From: Auanema rhodensis
Taxonomy: Eukaryota; Nematoda; Chromadorea; Rhabditida; Rhabditidae
NCBI GenBank assembly: GCA_964057225.1
Contig: OZ059894.1
Span: 22,288,476-22,352,475, forward strand
Reading direction: 5' to 3'
Length of the DNA stretch: 64,000 bases
Shown: one piece after another, positions 25,423-40,213 of the stretch
Position numbering within the stretch: position 1 is the first letter of the stretch
Layout of the letters: each line of letters begins with the position of its first letter
The notes under the pieces: generated by a model
Told to the model about the DNA's origin: nothing
Databases searched by the model: none
The model's input: only the letters and a program-made list of their open reading frames with translations
Made by a program: the position numbers and the translations under genes

Positions 25423-28400
25423 TCACCCTGAAGAATTAATTTTTTCGTTGAATAACATTGTCTATCGTCTTTGCTTTGAAAATTGGAATCTAAAAACATC
25501 TACTTTTTGCTAAATTATTTTGAAATTTTTCGAAAAAATTTTTGTCAAAATGTTTTTTGAAGCAATGTTGAGTGTACATGGAAACTCAACATACACTAAT
25601 GCATCATTTTTCAAACGAACATAACTAATTTTTGTATCAAGCGTTTCTCAATGTAGTATAGTGCATTCGATGCGGATTTTTAAGCTGCGTCGATCTGTGT
25701 TATCAAATTTGCGCTAGCTTAAAAATGCACCGAGATATCAACTGATATAAGTTCACACTTATATCCTCGATTTTCACCCTGAAGAATTAATTTTTTCGTT
25801 GAATAACATTGTCCATCGTCTTTGCCTTAAAAACAGGAATCTAAAAACATCTACTTTTTGCTAAATTATTATGAAATTCTTCGAAAAAATTTTTGTCAAA
25901 ATGTTTTTGGAAGCAATGTTGAGTGTACATGGAAACTCAACATACACTAATGCATCATTTTTCAAACGATCATAACTAATTTTTGTATTAAGCGTTTCTC
26001 AATGTAGTATAGTGCATTCGATGCGGATTTTTAAGCTGCGTCGATCTGTGTTATCAGATTTGCGCTAGCTTAAAAATGCACCGAGATATCAACTGATATA
26101 AGTTCACACTTATATCCTCGATTTTCACCCTGAAGAATTAATTTTTTCGTTGAATAACATTGTCCATCGTCTTTGCCTTGAAAAAAGGAATCTAAAAACA
26201 TCTACTTTTTGCTGAATTATTTTGAAATTTTTCGAAAAAATTTTTGTCAAAATGTTTTTGGAAGCAATGTTGAGTGTACATGGAAACTCGACATACACTA
26301 ATGCATCATTTTTCAAACGAACATAACTAATTTTTGTATCAAGCGTTTCTCAATGTAGTATAGTGCATTCGATGCGGATTTTTAAGCTGCGTCGATCTGT
26401 GTTATCAAATTTGCGCTAGCTTAAAAATGCACCGAGATATCAACTGATATAAGTTCACACTTATATCCTCGATTTTCACCCTGAAGAATTAATTTTTTCG
26501 TTGAATAACATTGTCCATCGTCTTTGCCTTAAAAACAGGAGTCTAAAAACATCTACTTTTTGCTAAATTATTATGAAATTTTTCGAAAAAATTTTTGTCA
26601 AAATGTTTTTGGAAGCAATGTTGAGTGTACATGGAAACTCAACATACACTAATGCATCATTTTTCAAACGATCATAACTAATTTTTGTATTAAGCGTTTC
26701 TCAATGTAGTATAGTGCATTCGATGCGGATTTTTAAGCTGCGTTGATCTGTGTTATCAGATTTGCGCTAGCTTAAAAATGCACCGAGATATCAACTGATA
26801 TAAGTTCACACTTATATCCTCGATTTTCACCCTGAAGAATTAATTTTTTCGTTGAATAACATTGTCCATCGTCTTTGCCTTGAAAAAAGGAATCTAAAAA
26901 CATCTACTTTTTGCTGAATTATTTTGAAATTTTTCGAAAAAATTTTTGTCAAAATGTTTTTGGAAGCAATGTTGAGTGTACATGGAAACTCAACATACAC
27001 TAATGCATCATTTTTCAAACGATCATAACTAATTTTTGTATCAAACGTTTCTCAATGTAGTATTGTGCATTCGATGCGGATTTTTAAGCTGCGTCGATCT
27101 CTGTTATCAGATTTGCGCTAGCTTAAAAAAGCACCGAGATATCAACTGATATAAGTTCACACTTATATCCTCGATTTTCATCCTGAAGAATTAATTTTTT
27201 CGTTGAATAACATTGTCCATCGTCTTTGCCTTGAAAAAAGGAATCTAAAAACATCTACTTTTTGCTGAATTATTTTGAAATTTTTCGAAAAAATTTTTGT
27301 CAAAATGTTTTTGGAAGCAATGTTGAGTGTACATGGAAACTCAACATACACTAATGCATCATTTTTCAAACGATCATAACTAATTTTTGTATTAAGCGTT
27401 TCTCAATGTAGTATAGTGCATTCGATGCGGATTTTTAAGCTGCGTCGATCTGTGTTATCAGATTTGCGCTAGCTTAAAAATGCACCGAGATATCAACTGA
27501 TATAAGTTTACACTTATATCCTCGATTTTCACCCTGAAGAATTAATTTTTTCGTTGAATAACATTGTCCATCGTCTTTGCCTTGAAAAATGGAATCTAAA
27601 AACATCTACTTTTTGCTAAATTATTTTGAAATTTTTCGAAAAAATTTTTGTCAAAATGTTTTTGGAAGCAATGTTGAGTGTACATGGAAACTCAACACAC
27701 ACTAATGCATCATTTTTCAAACGATCATAACTAATTCGTGTATTAAGCGTTTCTCAATGTAGTATAGTGCATTCGATGCGGATTTTTAAGCTGCGTCGAT
27801 CTGTGTTATCAGATTTGCGCTAGCTTAAAAATGCACCGAGATATCAACTGATATAAGTTTACACTTATATCCTCGATTTTCACCCTGAAGAATTAATTTT
27901 TTCGTTGAATAACATTGTCCATCGTCTTTGCCTTGAAAAATGGAATCTAAAAACATCTACTTTTTGCTAAATTATTTTGAAATTTTTCGAAAAAATTTTT
28001 GTCAAAATGTTTTTGGAAGCAATGTTGAGTGTACATGGAAACTCAACATACACTAATGCATCATTTTTCAAACGATCATAACTAATTTTTGTATCAAACG
28101 TTTCTCAATGTAGTATAGTGCATTCGATGCGGATTTTTAAGCTGCGTCGATCTGTGTTATCAGATTTGCGCTAGCTTAAAAATGCACCGAGATATTAACT
28201 GATATAAGTTCACACTTATATCCTCGATTTTCACCCTGAAGAATTAATTTTTTCGTTGAATAACATTGTCCATCGTCTTTGCCTTAAAAAATGGAATCTG
28301 AAAACATCTACTTTTTGCTAAATTATTTTGAAATTTTTGAAAAAATTTTTGTCAAAATGTTTTTGGAAGCAATGTTGAGTGTACATGGAAACTCAACACA

Positions 28401-28931
28401 CACTAATGCATCATTTTTCAAACGATCATAACTAATTTGTGTATTAAGCGTTTCTCAATGTAGTATAGTGCATTCGATGCGGATTTTTAAGCTGCGTCGA
28501 TCTGTGTTATCAGATTTGCGCTAGCTTAAAAATGCACCGAGATATCAACTGATATAAGTTCACACTTATATCCTCGATTTTCACCCTGAAGAATTAATTT
28601 TTTCGTTGAATAACATTGTCCATCGTCTTTGCCTTAAAAAAAGGAATCTAAAAACATCTACTTTTTGCTAAATTATTTTGAAATTTTTCGAAAAAATTTT
28701 TGTCAAAATGTTTTTGGAAGCAATGTTGAGTGTACATGGAAACTCAACATACACTAATGCATCATTTTTCAAACGATCATAACTAATTTTTGTATCAAAC
28801 GTTTCTCAATGTAGTATAGTGCATTCGATGCGGATTTTTAAGCTGCGTCGATCTGTTTTATCAGATTTGCGCTAGCTTAAAAATGCACCGAGATATCAAC
28901 TGATATAAGTTCACACTTATATCCTCGATTT
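25423..28931 (+). repeat. Mixed block with dimer (702-bp) periodicity
   Basis: It opens with a GCTTTGAAAATTGG monomer that also has TTTTTTGAAG, a pair of variants otherwise found only after 59 kb. TTAAAAACAGG and TTGAAAAAAGG monomers then alternate twice (open frames at 26,125 and 26,827, 702 apart). Two similar monomers follow at 26,827 and 27,178, then AAAAATGG types. A monomer near 27,060 has TATTGTGC, ATCTCTGTT and TTAAAAAAGC, shared with one 6,668 bp further on. Confidence 0.75.
28328..28348 (+). other. Single-base deletion at the TTCGAA palindrome centre
   Basis: TTTTTCGAAAAAA has become TTTTTGAAAAAA; the missing C falls between 28,338 and 28,339. It shifts the array register by one base: the open frames at 27,178 and 28,932 are 1,754 bp apart where five monomers would be 1,755. 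I found no second copy. Confidence 0.9.
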
Positions 28932-31900
28932 TCACCCTGAAGAATTAATTTTTTCGTTGAATAACATTGTCCATCGTCTTTGCCTTGAAAAAAGGAATCT
29001 AAAAACATCTACTTTTTGCTGAATTATTTTGAAATTTTTCGAAAAAATTTTTGTCAAAATGTTTTTGGAAGCAATGTTGAGTGTACATGGAAACTCAACA
29101 TACACTAATGCATCATTTTTCAAACGATCATAACTAATTTTTGTATTAAGCGTTTCTCAAAGTAGTATAGTGCATTCGATGCGGATTTTTAAGCTGCGTT
29201 GATCTGTGTTATCAGATTTGCGCTAGCTTAAAAATGCACCGAGATATCAACTGATAAAAGTTTACACTTATATCCTCGATTTTCACCCTGAAGAATTAAT
29301 TTTTTCGTTGAATGACATTGTCCATCGTCTTTGCCTTGAAAAATGGAATCTAAAAACATCTACTTTTTGCTAAATTATTTTGAAATTTTTCGAAAAAATT
29401 TTTGTCAAAATGTTTTTGGAAGCAATGTTGAGTGTACATGGAAACTCAACACACACTAATGCATCATTTTTCAAACGATCATAACTAATTTGTGTATTAA
29501 GCGTTTCTCAATGTAGTATAGTGCATTCGATGCGGATTTTTAAGCTGCGTCGATCTGTGTTATCAGATTTGCGCTAGCTTAAAAATGCACCGAGATATCA
29601 ACTGATATAAGTTCACACTTATATCCTCGATTTTCACCCTGAAGAATTAATTTTTTCGTTGAATAACATTGTCCATCGTCTTTGCCTTAAAAAAAGAAAT
29701 CTAAAAACATCTACTTTTTGCTAAATTATTTTGAAATTTTTCGAAAAAATTTTTGTCAAAATGTTTTTGGAAGCAATGTTGAGTGTACATGGAAACTCAA
29801 CATACACTAATGCATCATTTTTCAAACGATCATAACTAATTTTTGTATCAAACGTTTCTCAATGTAGTATAGTGCATTCGATGCGGATTTTTAAGCTGCG
29901 TCGATCTGTGTTATCAGATTTGCGCTAGCTTAAAAATGCACCGAGATATCAACTGATATAAGTTCACACTTATATCCTCGATTTTCACCCTGAAGAATTA
30001 ATTTTTTCGTTGAATAACATTGTCCATCGTCTTTGCCTTGAAAAAAGGAATCTAAAAACATCTACTTTTTGCTGAATTATTTTGAAATTTTTCGAAAAAA
30101 TTTTTGTCAAAATGTTTTTGGAAGCAATGTTGAGTGTACATGGAAACTCAACATACACTAATGCATCATTTTTCAAACGATCATAACTAATTTGTGTATT
30201 AAACGTTTCTCAATGTAGTATAGTGCATTCGATGCGGATTTTTAAGCTGCGTTGATCTGTGTTATCAGATTTGCGCTAGCTTAAAAATGCACCGAGATAT
30301 CAACTGATATAAGTTTACACTTATATCCTCGATTTTCACCCTGAAGAATTAATTTTTTCGTTGAATGACATTGTCCATCGTCTTTGCCTTGAAAAATGGA
30401 ATCTAAAAACATCTACTTTTTGCTAAATTATTTTGAAATTTTTCGAAAAAATTTTTGTCAAAATGTTTTTGGAAGCAATGTTGAGTGTACATGGAAACTC
30501 AACACACACTAATGCATCATTTTTCAAACGATCATAACTAATTTGTGTATTAAGCGTTTCTCAATGTAGTATAGTGCATTCGATGCGGATTTTTAAGCTG
30601 CGTCGATCTGTGTTATCAGATTTGCGCTAGCTTAAAAATGCACCGAGATATCAACTGATATAAGTTCACACTTATATCCTCGATTTTCACCCTGAAGAAT
30701 TAATTTTTTCGTTGAATAACATTGTCCATCGTCTTTGCCTTAAAAAAAGAAATCTAAAAACATCTACTTTTTGCTAAATTATTTTGAAATTTTTCGAAAA
30801 AATTTTTGTCAAAATGTTTTTGGAAGCAATGTTGAGTGTACATGGAAACTCAACATACACTAATGCATCATTTTTCAAACGATCATAACTAATTTTTGTA
30901 TCAAACGTTTCTCAATGTAGTATAGTGCATTCGATGCGGATTTTTAAGCTGCGTCGATCTGTGTTATCAGATTTGCGCTAGCTTAAAAATGCACCGAGAT
31001 ATCAACTGATATAAGTTCACACTTATATCCTCGATTTTCACCCTGAAGAATTAATTTTTTCGTTGAATAACATTGTCCATCGTCTTTGCCTTGAAAAAAG
31101 GAATCTAAAAACATCTACTTTTTGCTGAATTATTTTGAAATTTTTCGAAAAAATTTTTGTCAAAATGTTTTTGGAAGCAATGTTGAGTGTACATGGAAAC
31201 TCAACATACACTAATGCATCATTTTTCAAACGATCATAACTAATTTTTGTATTAAGCGTTTCTCAATGTAGTATAGTGCATTCGATGCGGATTTTTAAGC
31301 TGCGTCGATCTGTGTTATCAGATTTGCGCTAGCTTAAAAATGCACCGAGATATCAACTGATAAAAGTTTACACTTATATCCTCGATTTTCACCCTGAAGA
31401 ATTAATTTTTTCGTTGAATAACATTGTCCATCGTCTTTGCCTTGAAAAATGGAATCTAAAAACATCTACTTTTTGCTAAATTATTTTGAAATTTTTCGAA
31501 AAAATTTTTGTCAAAATGTTTTTGGAAGCAATGTTGAGTGTACATGGAAACTCAACACACACTAATGCATCATTTTTCAAACGATCATAACTAATTTGTG
31601 TATTAAGCGTTTCTCAATGTAGTATAGTGCATTCGATGCGGATTTTTAAGCTGCGTCGATCTGTGTTATCAGATTTGCGCTAGCTTAAAAATGCACCGAG
31701 ATATCAACTGATATAAGTTTACACTTATATCCTCGATTTTCACCCTGAAGAATTAATTTTTTCGTTGAATGACATTGTCCATCGTCTTTGCCTTGAAAAA
31801 TGGAATCTAAAAACATCTACTTTTTGCTAAATTATTTTGAAATTTTTCGAAAAAATTTTTGTCAAAATGTTTTTGGAGGCAATGTTGAGTGTACATGGAA

Positions 31901-32090
31901 ACTCAACACACACTAATGCATCATTTTTCAAACGATCATAACTAATTTGTGTATTAAGCGTTTCTCAATGTAGTATAGTGCATTCGATGCGGATTTTTAA
32001 GCTGCGTCGATCTGTGTTATCAGATTTGCGCTAGCTTAAAAATGCACCGAGATATCAACTGATATAAGTTCACACTTATATCCTCGATTT
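28932..32090 (+). repeat. Trimer (1,053-bp) higher-order block, about three units
   Basis: Units begin at 28,932, 29,985 and 31,038. The first two have TTGAAAAAAGG, AAAAATGG with AATGACATTG (near 29,313 and 30,366), then TTAAAAAAAGA. The third has an extra AAAAATGG monomer and carries AATGACATTG near 31,770. GCGTTGATC replaces GCGTCGATC near 29,199 and 30,252. Confidence 0.8.
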
Positions 32091-34898
32091 TCACCCTGAA
32101 GAATTAATTTTTTCGTTGAATAACATTGTCCATCGTCTTTGCCTTAAAAAATGGAATCTAAAAACATCTACTTTTTGCTAAATTATTTTGAAATTTTTCG
32201 AAAAAATTTTTGTCAAAATGTTTTTGGAAGCAATGTTGAGTGTACATGGAAACTCAACATACACTAATGCATCATTTTTCAAACGATCATAACTAATTTT
32301 TGTATTAAGCGTTTCTCAATGTAGTATAGTGCATTCGATGCGGATTTTTAAGCTGCGTCGATCTGTGTTATCAGATTTGCGCTAGCTTAAAAATGCACCG
32401 AGATATCAACTGATATAAGTTTACACTTATATCCTCGATTTTCACCCTGAAGAATTAATTTTTTCGTTGAATAACATTGTCCTTCGTCTTTGCCTTGAAA
32501 AATGGAATCTAAAAACATCTACTTTTTGCTAAATTATTTCGAAATTTTTCGAAAAAATTTTTGTCAAAATGTTTTTGGAAGCAATGTTGAGTGTACATGG
32601 AAACTCAACACACACTAATGCATCATTTTTCAAACGATCATAACTAATTTGTGTATTAAGCGTTTCTCAATGTAGTATAGTGCATTCGATGCGGATTTTT
32701 AAGCTGCGTCGATCTGTGTTATCAGATTTGCGCTAGCTTAAAAATGCACCGAGATATCAACTGATATAAGTTCACACTTATATCCTCGATTTTCACCCTG
32801 AAGAATTAATTTTTTCGTTGAATAACATTGTCCATCGTCTTTGCCTTAAAAAATGGAATCTAAAAACATCTACTTTTTGCTAAATTATTTTGAAATTTTT
32901 CGAAAAAATTTTTGTCAAAATGTTTTTGGAAGCAATGTTGAGTGTACATGGAAACTCAACACACACTAATGCATCATTTTTCAAACGATCATAACTAATT
33001 TGTGTATTAAGCGTTTCTCAATGTAGTATAGTGCATTCGATGCGGATTTTTAAGCTGCGTCGATCTGTGTTATCAGATTTGCGCTAGCTTAAAAATGCAC
33101 CGAGATATCAACTGATATAAGTTTACACTTATATCCTCGATTTTCACCCTGAAGAATTAATTTTTTCGTTGAATAACATTGTCCATCGTCTTTGCCTTGA
33201 AAAATGGAATCTAAAAACATCTACTTTTTGCTAAATTATTTTGAAATTTTTCGAAAAAATTTTTGTCAAAATGTTTTTGGAAGCAATGTTGAGTGTACAT
33301 GGAAACTCAACACACACTAATGCATCATTTTTCAAACGATCATAACTAATTTGTGTATTAAGCGTTTCTCAATGTAGTATAGTGCATTCGATGCGGATTT
33401 TTAAGCTGCGTCGATCTGTGTTATCAGATTTGCGCTAGCTTAAAAATGCACCGAGATATCAACTGATATAAGTTCACACTTATATCCTCGATTTTCACCC
33501 TGAAGAATTAATTTTTTCGTTGAATAACATTGTCCATCGTCTTTGCCTTGAAAAAAGGAATCTAAAAACATCTACTTTTTGCTGAATTATTTTGAAATTT
33601 TTCGAAAAAATTTTTGTCAAAATGTTTTTGGAAGCAATGTTGAGTGTACATGGAAACTCAACATACACTAATGCATCATTTTTCAAACGATCATAACTAA
33701 TTTTTGTATCAAACGTTTCTCAATGTAGTATTGTGCATTCGATGCGGATTTTTAAGCTGCGTCGATCTCTGTTATCAGATTTGCGCTAGCTTAAAAAAGA
33801 ACCGAGATATCAACTGATATAAGTTCACATTTATATCCTCGATTTTCACCCTGAAGAATTAATTTTTTCGTTGAATAACATTGTCCATCGTCTTTGCCTT
33901 GAAAAAAGGAATCTAAAAACATCTACTTTTTGCTGAATTATTTTGAAATTTTTCGAAAAAATTTTTGTCAAAATGTTTTTGGAAGCAATGTTGAGTGTAC
34001 ATGGAAACTCAACATACACTAATGCATCATTTTTCAAACGATCATAACTAATTTTTGTATTAAGCGTTTCTCAATGTAGTATAGTGCATTCGATGCGGAT
34101 TTTTAAGCTGCGTCGATCTGTGTTATCAGATTTGCGCTAGCTTAAAAATGCACCGAGATATCAACTGATATTAGTTTACACTTATATCCTCGATTTTCAC
34201 CCTGAAGAATTAATTTTTTCGTTGAATAACATTGTCCATCGTCTTTACCTTGAAAAATGGAATCTAAAAACATCTACTTTTTGCTAAATTATTTTGAAAT
34301 TTTTCGAAAAAATTTTTGTCAAAATGTTTTTGGAAGCAATGTTGAGTGTACATGGAAACTCAAGACACACTAATGCATCATTTTTCAAACGATCATAACT
34401 AATTTGTGTATTAAGCGTTTCTCAATGTAGTATAGTGCATTCGATGCGGATTTTTAAGCTGCGTCGATCTGTGTTATCAGATTTGCGCTAGCTTAAAAAT
34501 GCACCGAGATAACAACTGATATAAGTTCACACTTATATCCTCGATTTTCACCCTGAAGAATTAATTTTTTCGTTGAATAACATTGTCCTTCGTCTTTGCC
34601 TTAAAAAATGGAATCTAAAAACATCTACTTTTTGCTAAATTATCTTGAAATTTTTCGAAAAAATTTTTGTCAAAATGTTTTTGGAAGCAATGTTGAGTGT
34701 ACATGGAAACTCAACACACACTAATGCATCATTTTTCAAACGATCATAACTAATTTTTGTATCAAACGTTTCTCAATGTAGTATAGTGCATTCGATGCGG
34801 ATTTTTAAGCTGCGTCGATCTGTGTTATCAGATTTGCGCTAGCTTAAAAATGCACCGAGATATCAACTGATATAAATTCACACTTATGTCCTCGATTT
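32091..34898 (+). repeat. Dimer (702-bp) stretch and a displaced block copy
   Basis: TTAAAAAATGG and TTGAAAAATGG monomers alternate from about 31.8 to 33.2 kb. The 33,495-34,037 pair repeats the 26,827-27,369 pair at a distance of 6,668 bp (19 monomers minus the one-base deletion). Both include TATTGTGC and ATCTCTGTT, and the second has TTAAAAAAGAACC in the dyad arm near 33,795. TCCTTCGTC replaces TCCATCGTC near 32,483 and 34,589. Confidence 0.75.
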
Positions 34899-37800
34899 TC
34901 ACCCTGAAGAATTAATTTTTTCGTTGAATAACATTGTCCATCGTCTTTGCCTTGGAAAAAGGAATCTAAAAACATCTACTTTTTGCTGAATTATTCTGAA
35001 ATTTTTCGAAAAAATTTTTGTCAAAATGTTTTTGGAAGCAATGTTGAGTGTACATGGAAACTCAACATACACTAATGCATCATTTTTCAAACGATCATAA
35101 CTAATTTTTGTATTAAGCGTTTCTCAATGTAGTATAGTGCATTCGATGCGGATTTTTAAGCTGCGTCGATCTGTGTTATCAGATTTGCGCTAGCTTAAAA
35201 ATGCACCGAGATATCAACTGATATAAGTTCACACTTATATCCTCGATTTTCACCCTGAAGAACTAATTTTTTCGTTGAATAACATTGTCCATCGTCTTTG
35301 CCTTGGAAAAAGGAATCTAAAAACATCTACTTTTCGCTGAATTATTCTGAAATTTTTCGAAAAAATTTTTGTCAAAATGTTTTTGGAAGCAATGTTGAGT
35401 GTACATGGAAACTCAACATACACTAATGCATCATTTTTCAAACGATCATAACTAATTTTTGTATTAAGCGTTTCTCAATGTAGTATAGTGCATTCGATGC
35501 GGATTTTTAAGCTGCGTCGATCTGTGTTATCAGATTTGCGCTAGCTTAAAAATGCACCGAGATATCAACTGATATAAGTTTACACTTATATCCTCGATTT
35601 TCACCCTGAAGAATTAATTTTTTCGTTGAATAACATTGTCCATCGTCTTTGCCTTGAAAAATGGAATCTAAAAACATCTACTTTTTGCTAAATTATTTTG
35701 AAATTTTTCGAAAAAATTTTTGTCAAAATGTTTTTGGAAGCAATGTTGAGTGTACATGGAAACTCAACATACACTAATGCATCATTTTTCAAACGATCAT
35801 AACTAATTTTTGTATCAAACGTTTCTCAATGTAGTATAGTGCATTCGATGCGGATTTTTAAGCTGCGTCGATCTCTGTTATCAGATTTGCGCTAGCTTAA
35901 AAATGCACCGAGATATCAACTGATATAAGTTCACACTTATATCCTCGATTTTCACCCTGAAGAATCAATTTTTTCGTTGAATAACATTGTCCATCGTCTT
36001 TGCCTTAAAAAAAGGAATCTAAAAACATCTACTTTTTGCTGAATTATTTTGAAATTTTTCGAAAAAATTTTTGTCAAAATGTTTTTGGAAGCAATGTTGA
36101 GTGTACATGGAAACTCAACATACACTAATGCATCATTTTTCAAACGATCATAACTAATTTTTGTATTAAGCGTTTCTCAATGTAGTATAGTGCATTCGAT
36201 GCGGATTTTTAAGCTGCGTCGATCTGTGTTATCAGATTTGCGCTAGCTTAAAAATGCACCGAGATATCAACTGATATAAGTTCACACTTATATCCTCGAT
36301 TTTCACCCTGAAGAATTAATTTTTTCGTTGAATAACATTGTCCATCGTCTTTGCCTCGAAAAAAGAAATCTAAAAACATCTACTTTTTCCTAAATTATTT
36401 TGAAGTTTTTCGAAAAAATTTTTGTCAAAATGTTTTTGGAAGCAATGTTGAGTGTACATGGAAACTCAACATACACTAATGCATCATTTTTCAAACGATC
36501 ATAACTAATTTTTGTATTAAGCGTTTCTCAATGTAGTATAGTGCATTCGATGCGGATTTTTGAGCTGCGTCGATCTGTGTTATCAGATTTGCGCTAGCTT
36601 AAAAATGCACCGAGATATCAACTGATATAAGTTCACACTTATATCCTCGATTTTCACCCTGAAGAATTAATTTTTTCGTTGAATAACATTGTCCTTCGTC
36701 TTTGCCTCAAAAAATGGAATCTAAAAACATCTACTTTTTGCTAAATTATTTTGAAATTTTTCGAAAAAATTTTTGTCAAAATGTTTTTGGAAGCAATGTT
36801 GAGTGTACATGGAAACTCAACACACACTAATGCATCATTTTTCAAACGATCATAACTAATTTTTGTATCAAACGTTTCTCAATGTAGTATAGTGCATTCG
36901 ATGCGGATTTTTAAGCTGCGTCGATCTGTGTTATCAGATTTGCGCTAGCTTAAAAATGCACCGAGATATCAACTGATATAAGTTCACACTTATGTCCTCG
37001 ATTTTCACCCTGAAGAATTAATTTTTTCGTTGAATAACATTGTCCATCGTCTTTGCCTTGGAAAAAGGAATCTAAAAACATCTACTTTTTGCTGAATTAT
37101 TCTGAAATTTTTCGAAAAAATTTTTGTCAAAATGTTTTTGGAAGCAATGTTGAGTGTACATGGAAACTCAACATACACTAATGCATCATTTTTCAAACGA
37201 TCATAACTAATTTTTGTATTAAGCGTTTCTCAATGTAGTATAGTGCATTCGATGCGGATTTTTAAGCTGCGTCGATCTGTGTTATCAGATTTGCGCTAGC
37301 TTAAAAATGCACCGAGATATCAACTGATATAAGTTCACACTTATATCCTCGATTTTCACCCTGAAGAATTAATTTTTTCGTTGAATAACATTGTCCATCG
37401 TCTTTGCCTTGGAAAAAGGAATCTAAAAACATCTACTTTTCGCTGAATTATTCTGAAATTTTTCGAAAAAATTTTTGTCAAAATGTTTTTGGAAGCAATG
37501 TTGAGTGTACATGGAAACTCAACATACACTAATGCATCATTTTTCAAACGATCATAACTAATTTTTGTATTAAGCGTTTCTCAATGTAGTATAGTGCATT
37601 CGATGCGGATTTTTAAGCTGCGTCGATCTGTGTTATCAGATTTGCGCTAGCTTAAAAATGCACCGAGATATCAACTGATATAAGTTTACACTTATATCCT
37701 CGATTTTCACCCTGAAGAATTAATTTTTTCGTTGAATAACATTGTCCATCGTCTTTGCCTTGAAAAATGGAATCTAAAAACATCTACTTTTTGCTAAATT

Positions 37801-39110
37801 ATTTTGAAATTTTTCGAAAAAATTTTTGTCAAAATGTTTTTGGAAGCAATGTTGAGTGTACATGGAAACTCAACACACACTAATGCATCATTTTTCAAAC
37901 GATCATAACTAATTTGTGTATTAAGCGTTTCTCAATGTAGTATAGTGCATTCGATGCGGATTTTTAAGCTGCGTCGATCTGTGTTATCAGATTTGCGCTA
38001 GCTTAAAAATGCACCGAGATATCAACTGATATAAGTTCACACTTATATCCTCGATTTTCACCCTGAAGAATTAATTTTTTCGTTGAATAACATTGTCCAT
38101 CGTCTTTGCCTTAAAAAAAGGAATCTAAAAACATCTACTTTTTGCTAAATTATTTTGAAATTTTTCGAAAAAATTTTTGTCAAAATGTTTTTGGAAGCAA
38201 TGTTGAGTGTACATGGAAACTCAACATACACTAATGCATCATTTTTCAAACGATCATAACTAATTTTTGTATCAAACGTTTCTCAATGTAGTATAGTGCA
38301 TTCGATGCGGATTTTTAAGCTGCGTCGATCTGTGTTATCAGATTTGCGCTAGCTTAAAAATGCACCGAGATATCAACTGATATAAGTTCACACTTATATC
38401 CTCGATTTTCACCCTGAAGAATTAATTTTTTCGTTGAATAACATTGTCCATCGTCTTTGCCTCGAAAAAAGAAATCTAAAAACATCTACTTTTTCCTAAA
38501 TTATTTTGAAGTTTTTCGAAAAAATTTTTGTCAAAATGTTTTTGGAAGCAATGTTGAGTGTACATGGAAACTCAACATACACTAATGCATCATTTTTCAA
38601 ACGATCATAACTAATTTTTGTATTAAGCGTTTCTCAATGTAGTATAGTGCATTCGATGCGGATTTTTGAGCTGCGTCGATCTGTGTTATCAGATTTGCGC
38701 TAGCTTAAAAATGCACCGAGATATCAACTGATATAAGTTCACACTTATATCCTCGATTTTCACCCTGAAGAATTAATTTTTTCGTTGAATAACATTGTCC
38801 ATCGTCTTTGCCTTGAAAAAAGGAATCTAAAAACATTTACTTTTTCCTAAATTATTTTGAAATTTTTCGAAAAAATTTTTGTCAAAATGTTTTTGGAAGC
38901 AATGTTGAGTGTACATGGAAACTCAACACACACTAATGCATCATTTTTCAAACGATCATAACTAATTTGTGTATTAAGCGTTTCTCAATGTAGTATAGTG
39001 CATTCGATGCGGATTTTTAAGCTGCGTCGATCTGTGTTATCAGATTTGCGCTAGCTTAAAAATGCACCGAGATATCAACTGATATAAGTTCACACTTATA
39101 TCCTCGATTT
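34899..39110 (+). repeat. Two copies of a 6-monomer (2,106-bp) higher-order unit
   Basis: Markers repeat at 2,106: two GG-AAAAAGG monomers in a row (34,899 and 35,250; 37,005 and 37,356), ACTTTTCGCTG (near 35,332 and 37,438), and GCCTCGAAAAAAG with TTTTTCCTAAAT and GAAGTTTTT (near 36,354 and 38,460). CTTATGTCC, a stem variant of the 9-bp hairpin, is near 34,885 and 36,991. The last monomer of each copy differs (TCAAAAAATGG against TTGAAAAAAGG with CATTTAC). Confidence 0.83.
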
Positions 39111-40213
39111 TCACCCTGAAGAATTAATTTTTTCGTTGAATAACATTGTCCATCGTCTTTGCCTTGGAAAAAGGAATCTAAAAACATCTACTTTTTGCTG
39201 AATTATTCTGAAATTTTTCGAAAAAATTTTTGTCAAAATGTTTTTGGAAGCAATGTTGAGTGTACATGGAAACTCAACATACACTAATGCATCATTTTTC
39301 AAACGATCATAACTAATTTTTGTATTGAGCGTTTCTCAATGTAGTATAGTGCATTCGATGCGGATTTTTAAGCTGCGTCGATCTGTGTTATCAGATTTGA
39401 GCTAGCTTAAAAATGCACCGAGATATCAACTGATATAAGTTTACACTTGTATCCTCGATTTTCACCCTGAAGAATTAATGTTTTCGTTGAATAACATTGT
39501 CCATCGTCTTTGCCTTGAAAAATGGAATCTAAAAACATCTACTTTTTGCTAAATTATTTTGAAATTTTTCGAAAAAATTTTTGTCAAAATGTTTTTGGAA
39601 GCAATGTTGAGTGTACATGGAAACTCAACACACACTAATGCATCATTTTTCAAACGATCATAACTAATTTGTGTATTAAGCGTTTCTCAATGTAGTATAG
39701 TGCATTCAATGCGGATTTTTAAGCTGCGTCGATCTGTGTTATCAGATTTGCGCTAGCTTAAAAATGCACCGAGATATCAACTGATATAAGTTCACACTTA
39801 TATCCTCGATTTTCACTTTGAAGAATTAATTTTTTCGTTGAATAACATTGTCCATCGTCTTTGCCTTGAAAAATGGAATCTAAAAACATCTACTTTTTGC
39901 TAAATTATTTTGAAATTTTTCGAAAAAATTTTTGTCAAAATGTTTTTGGAAGCAATGTTGAGTGTACATGGAAACTCAACACACACTAATGCATCATTTT
40001 TCAAACGATCATAACTAATTTGTGTATTAAGCGTTTCTCAATGTAGTATAGTGCATTCAATGCGGATTTTTAAGCTGCGTCGATCTGTGTTATCAGATTT
40101 GCGCTAGCTTAAAAATGCACCGAGATATCAACTGATATAAGTTCACACTTATATCCTCGATTTTCACCCTGAAGAATTAATTTTTTCGTTGAATAACATT
40201 GTCCATCGTCTTT
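39111..40213 (+). repeat. Short stretch with an adjacent monomer duplication
   Basis: Monomers with ATTCAATGCGG near 39,707 and 40,058 are exactly 351 apart and otherwise alike, apart from TCACTTTGAAG near 39,814 in the sequence between them. This looks like a single-monomer duplication. TTTGAGCTAG near 39,397 and ACTTGTATCC near 39,446 link the region to the 45.0-45.8 kb dimers. Confidence 0.7.
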
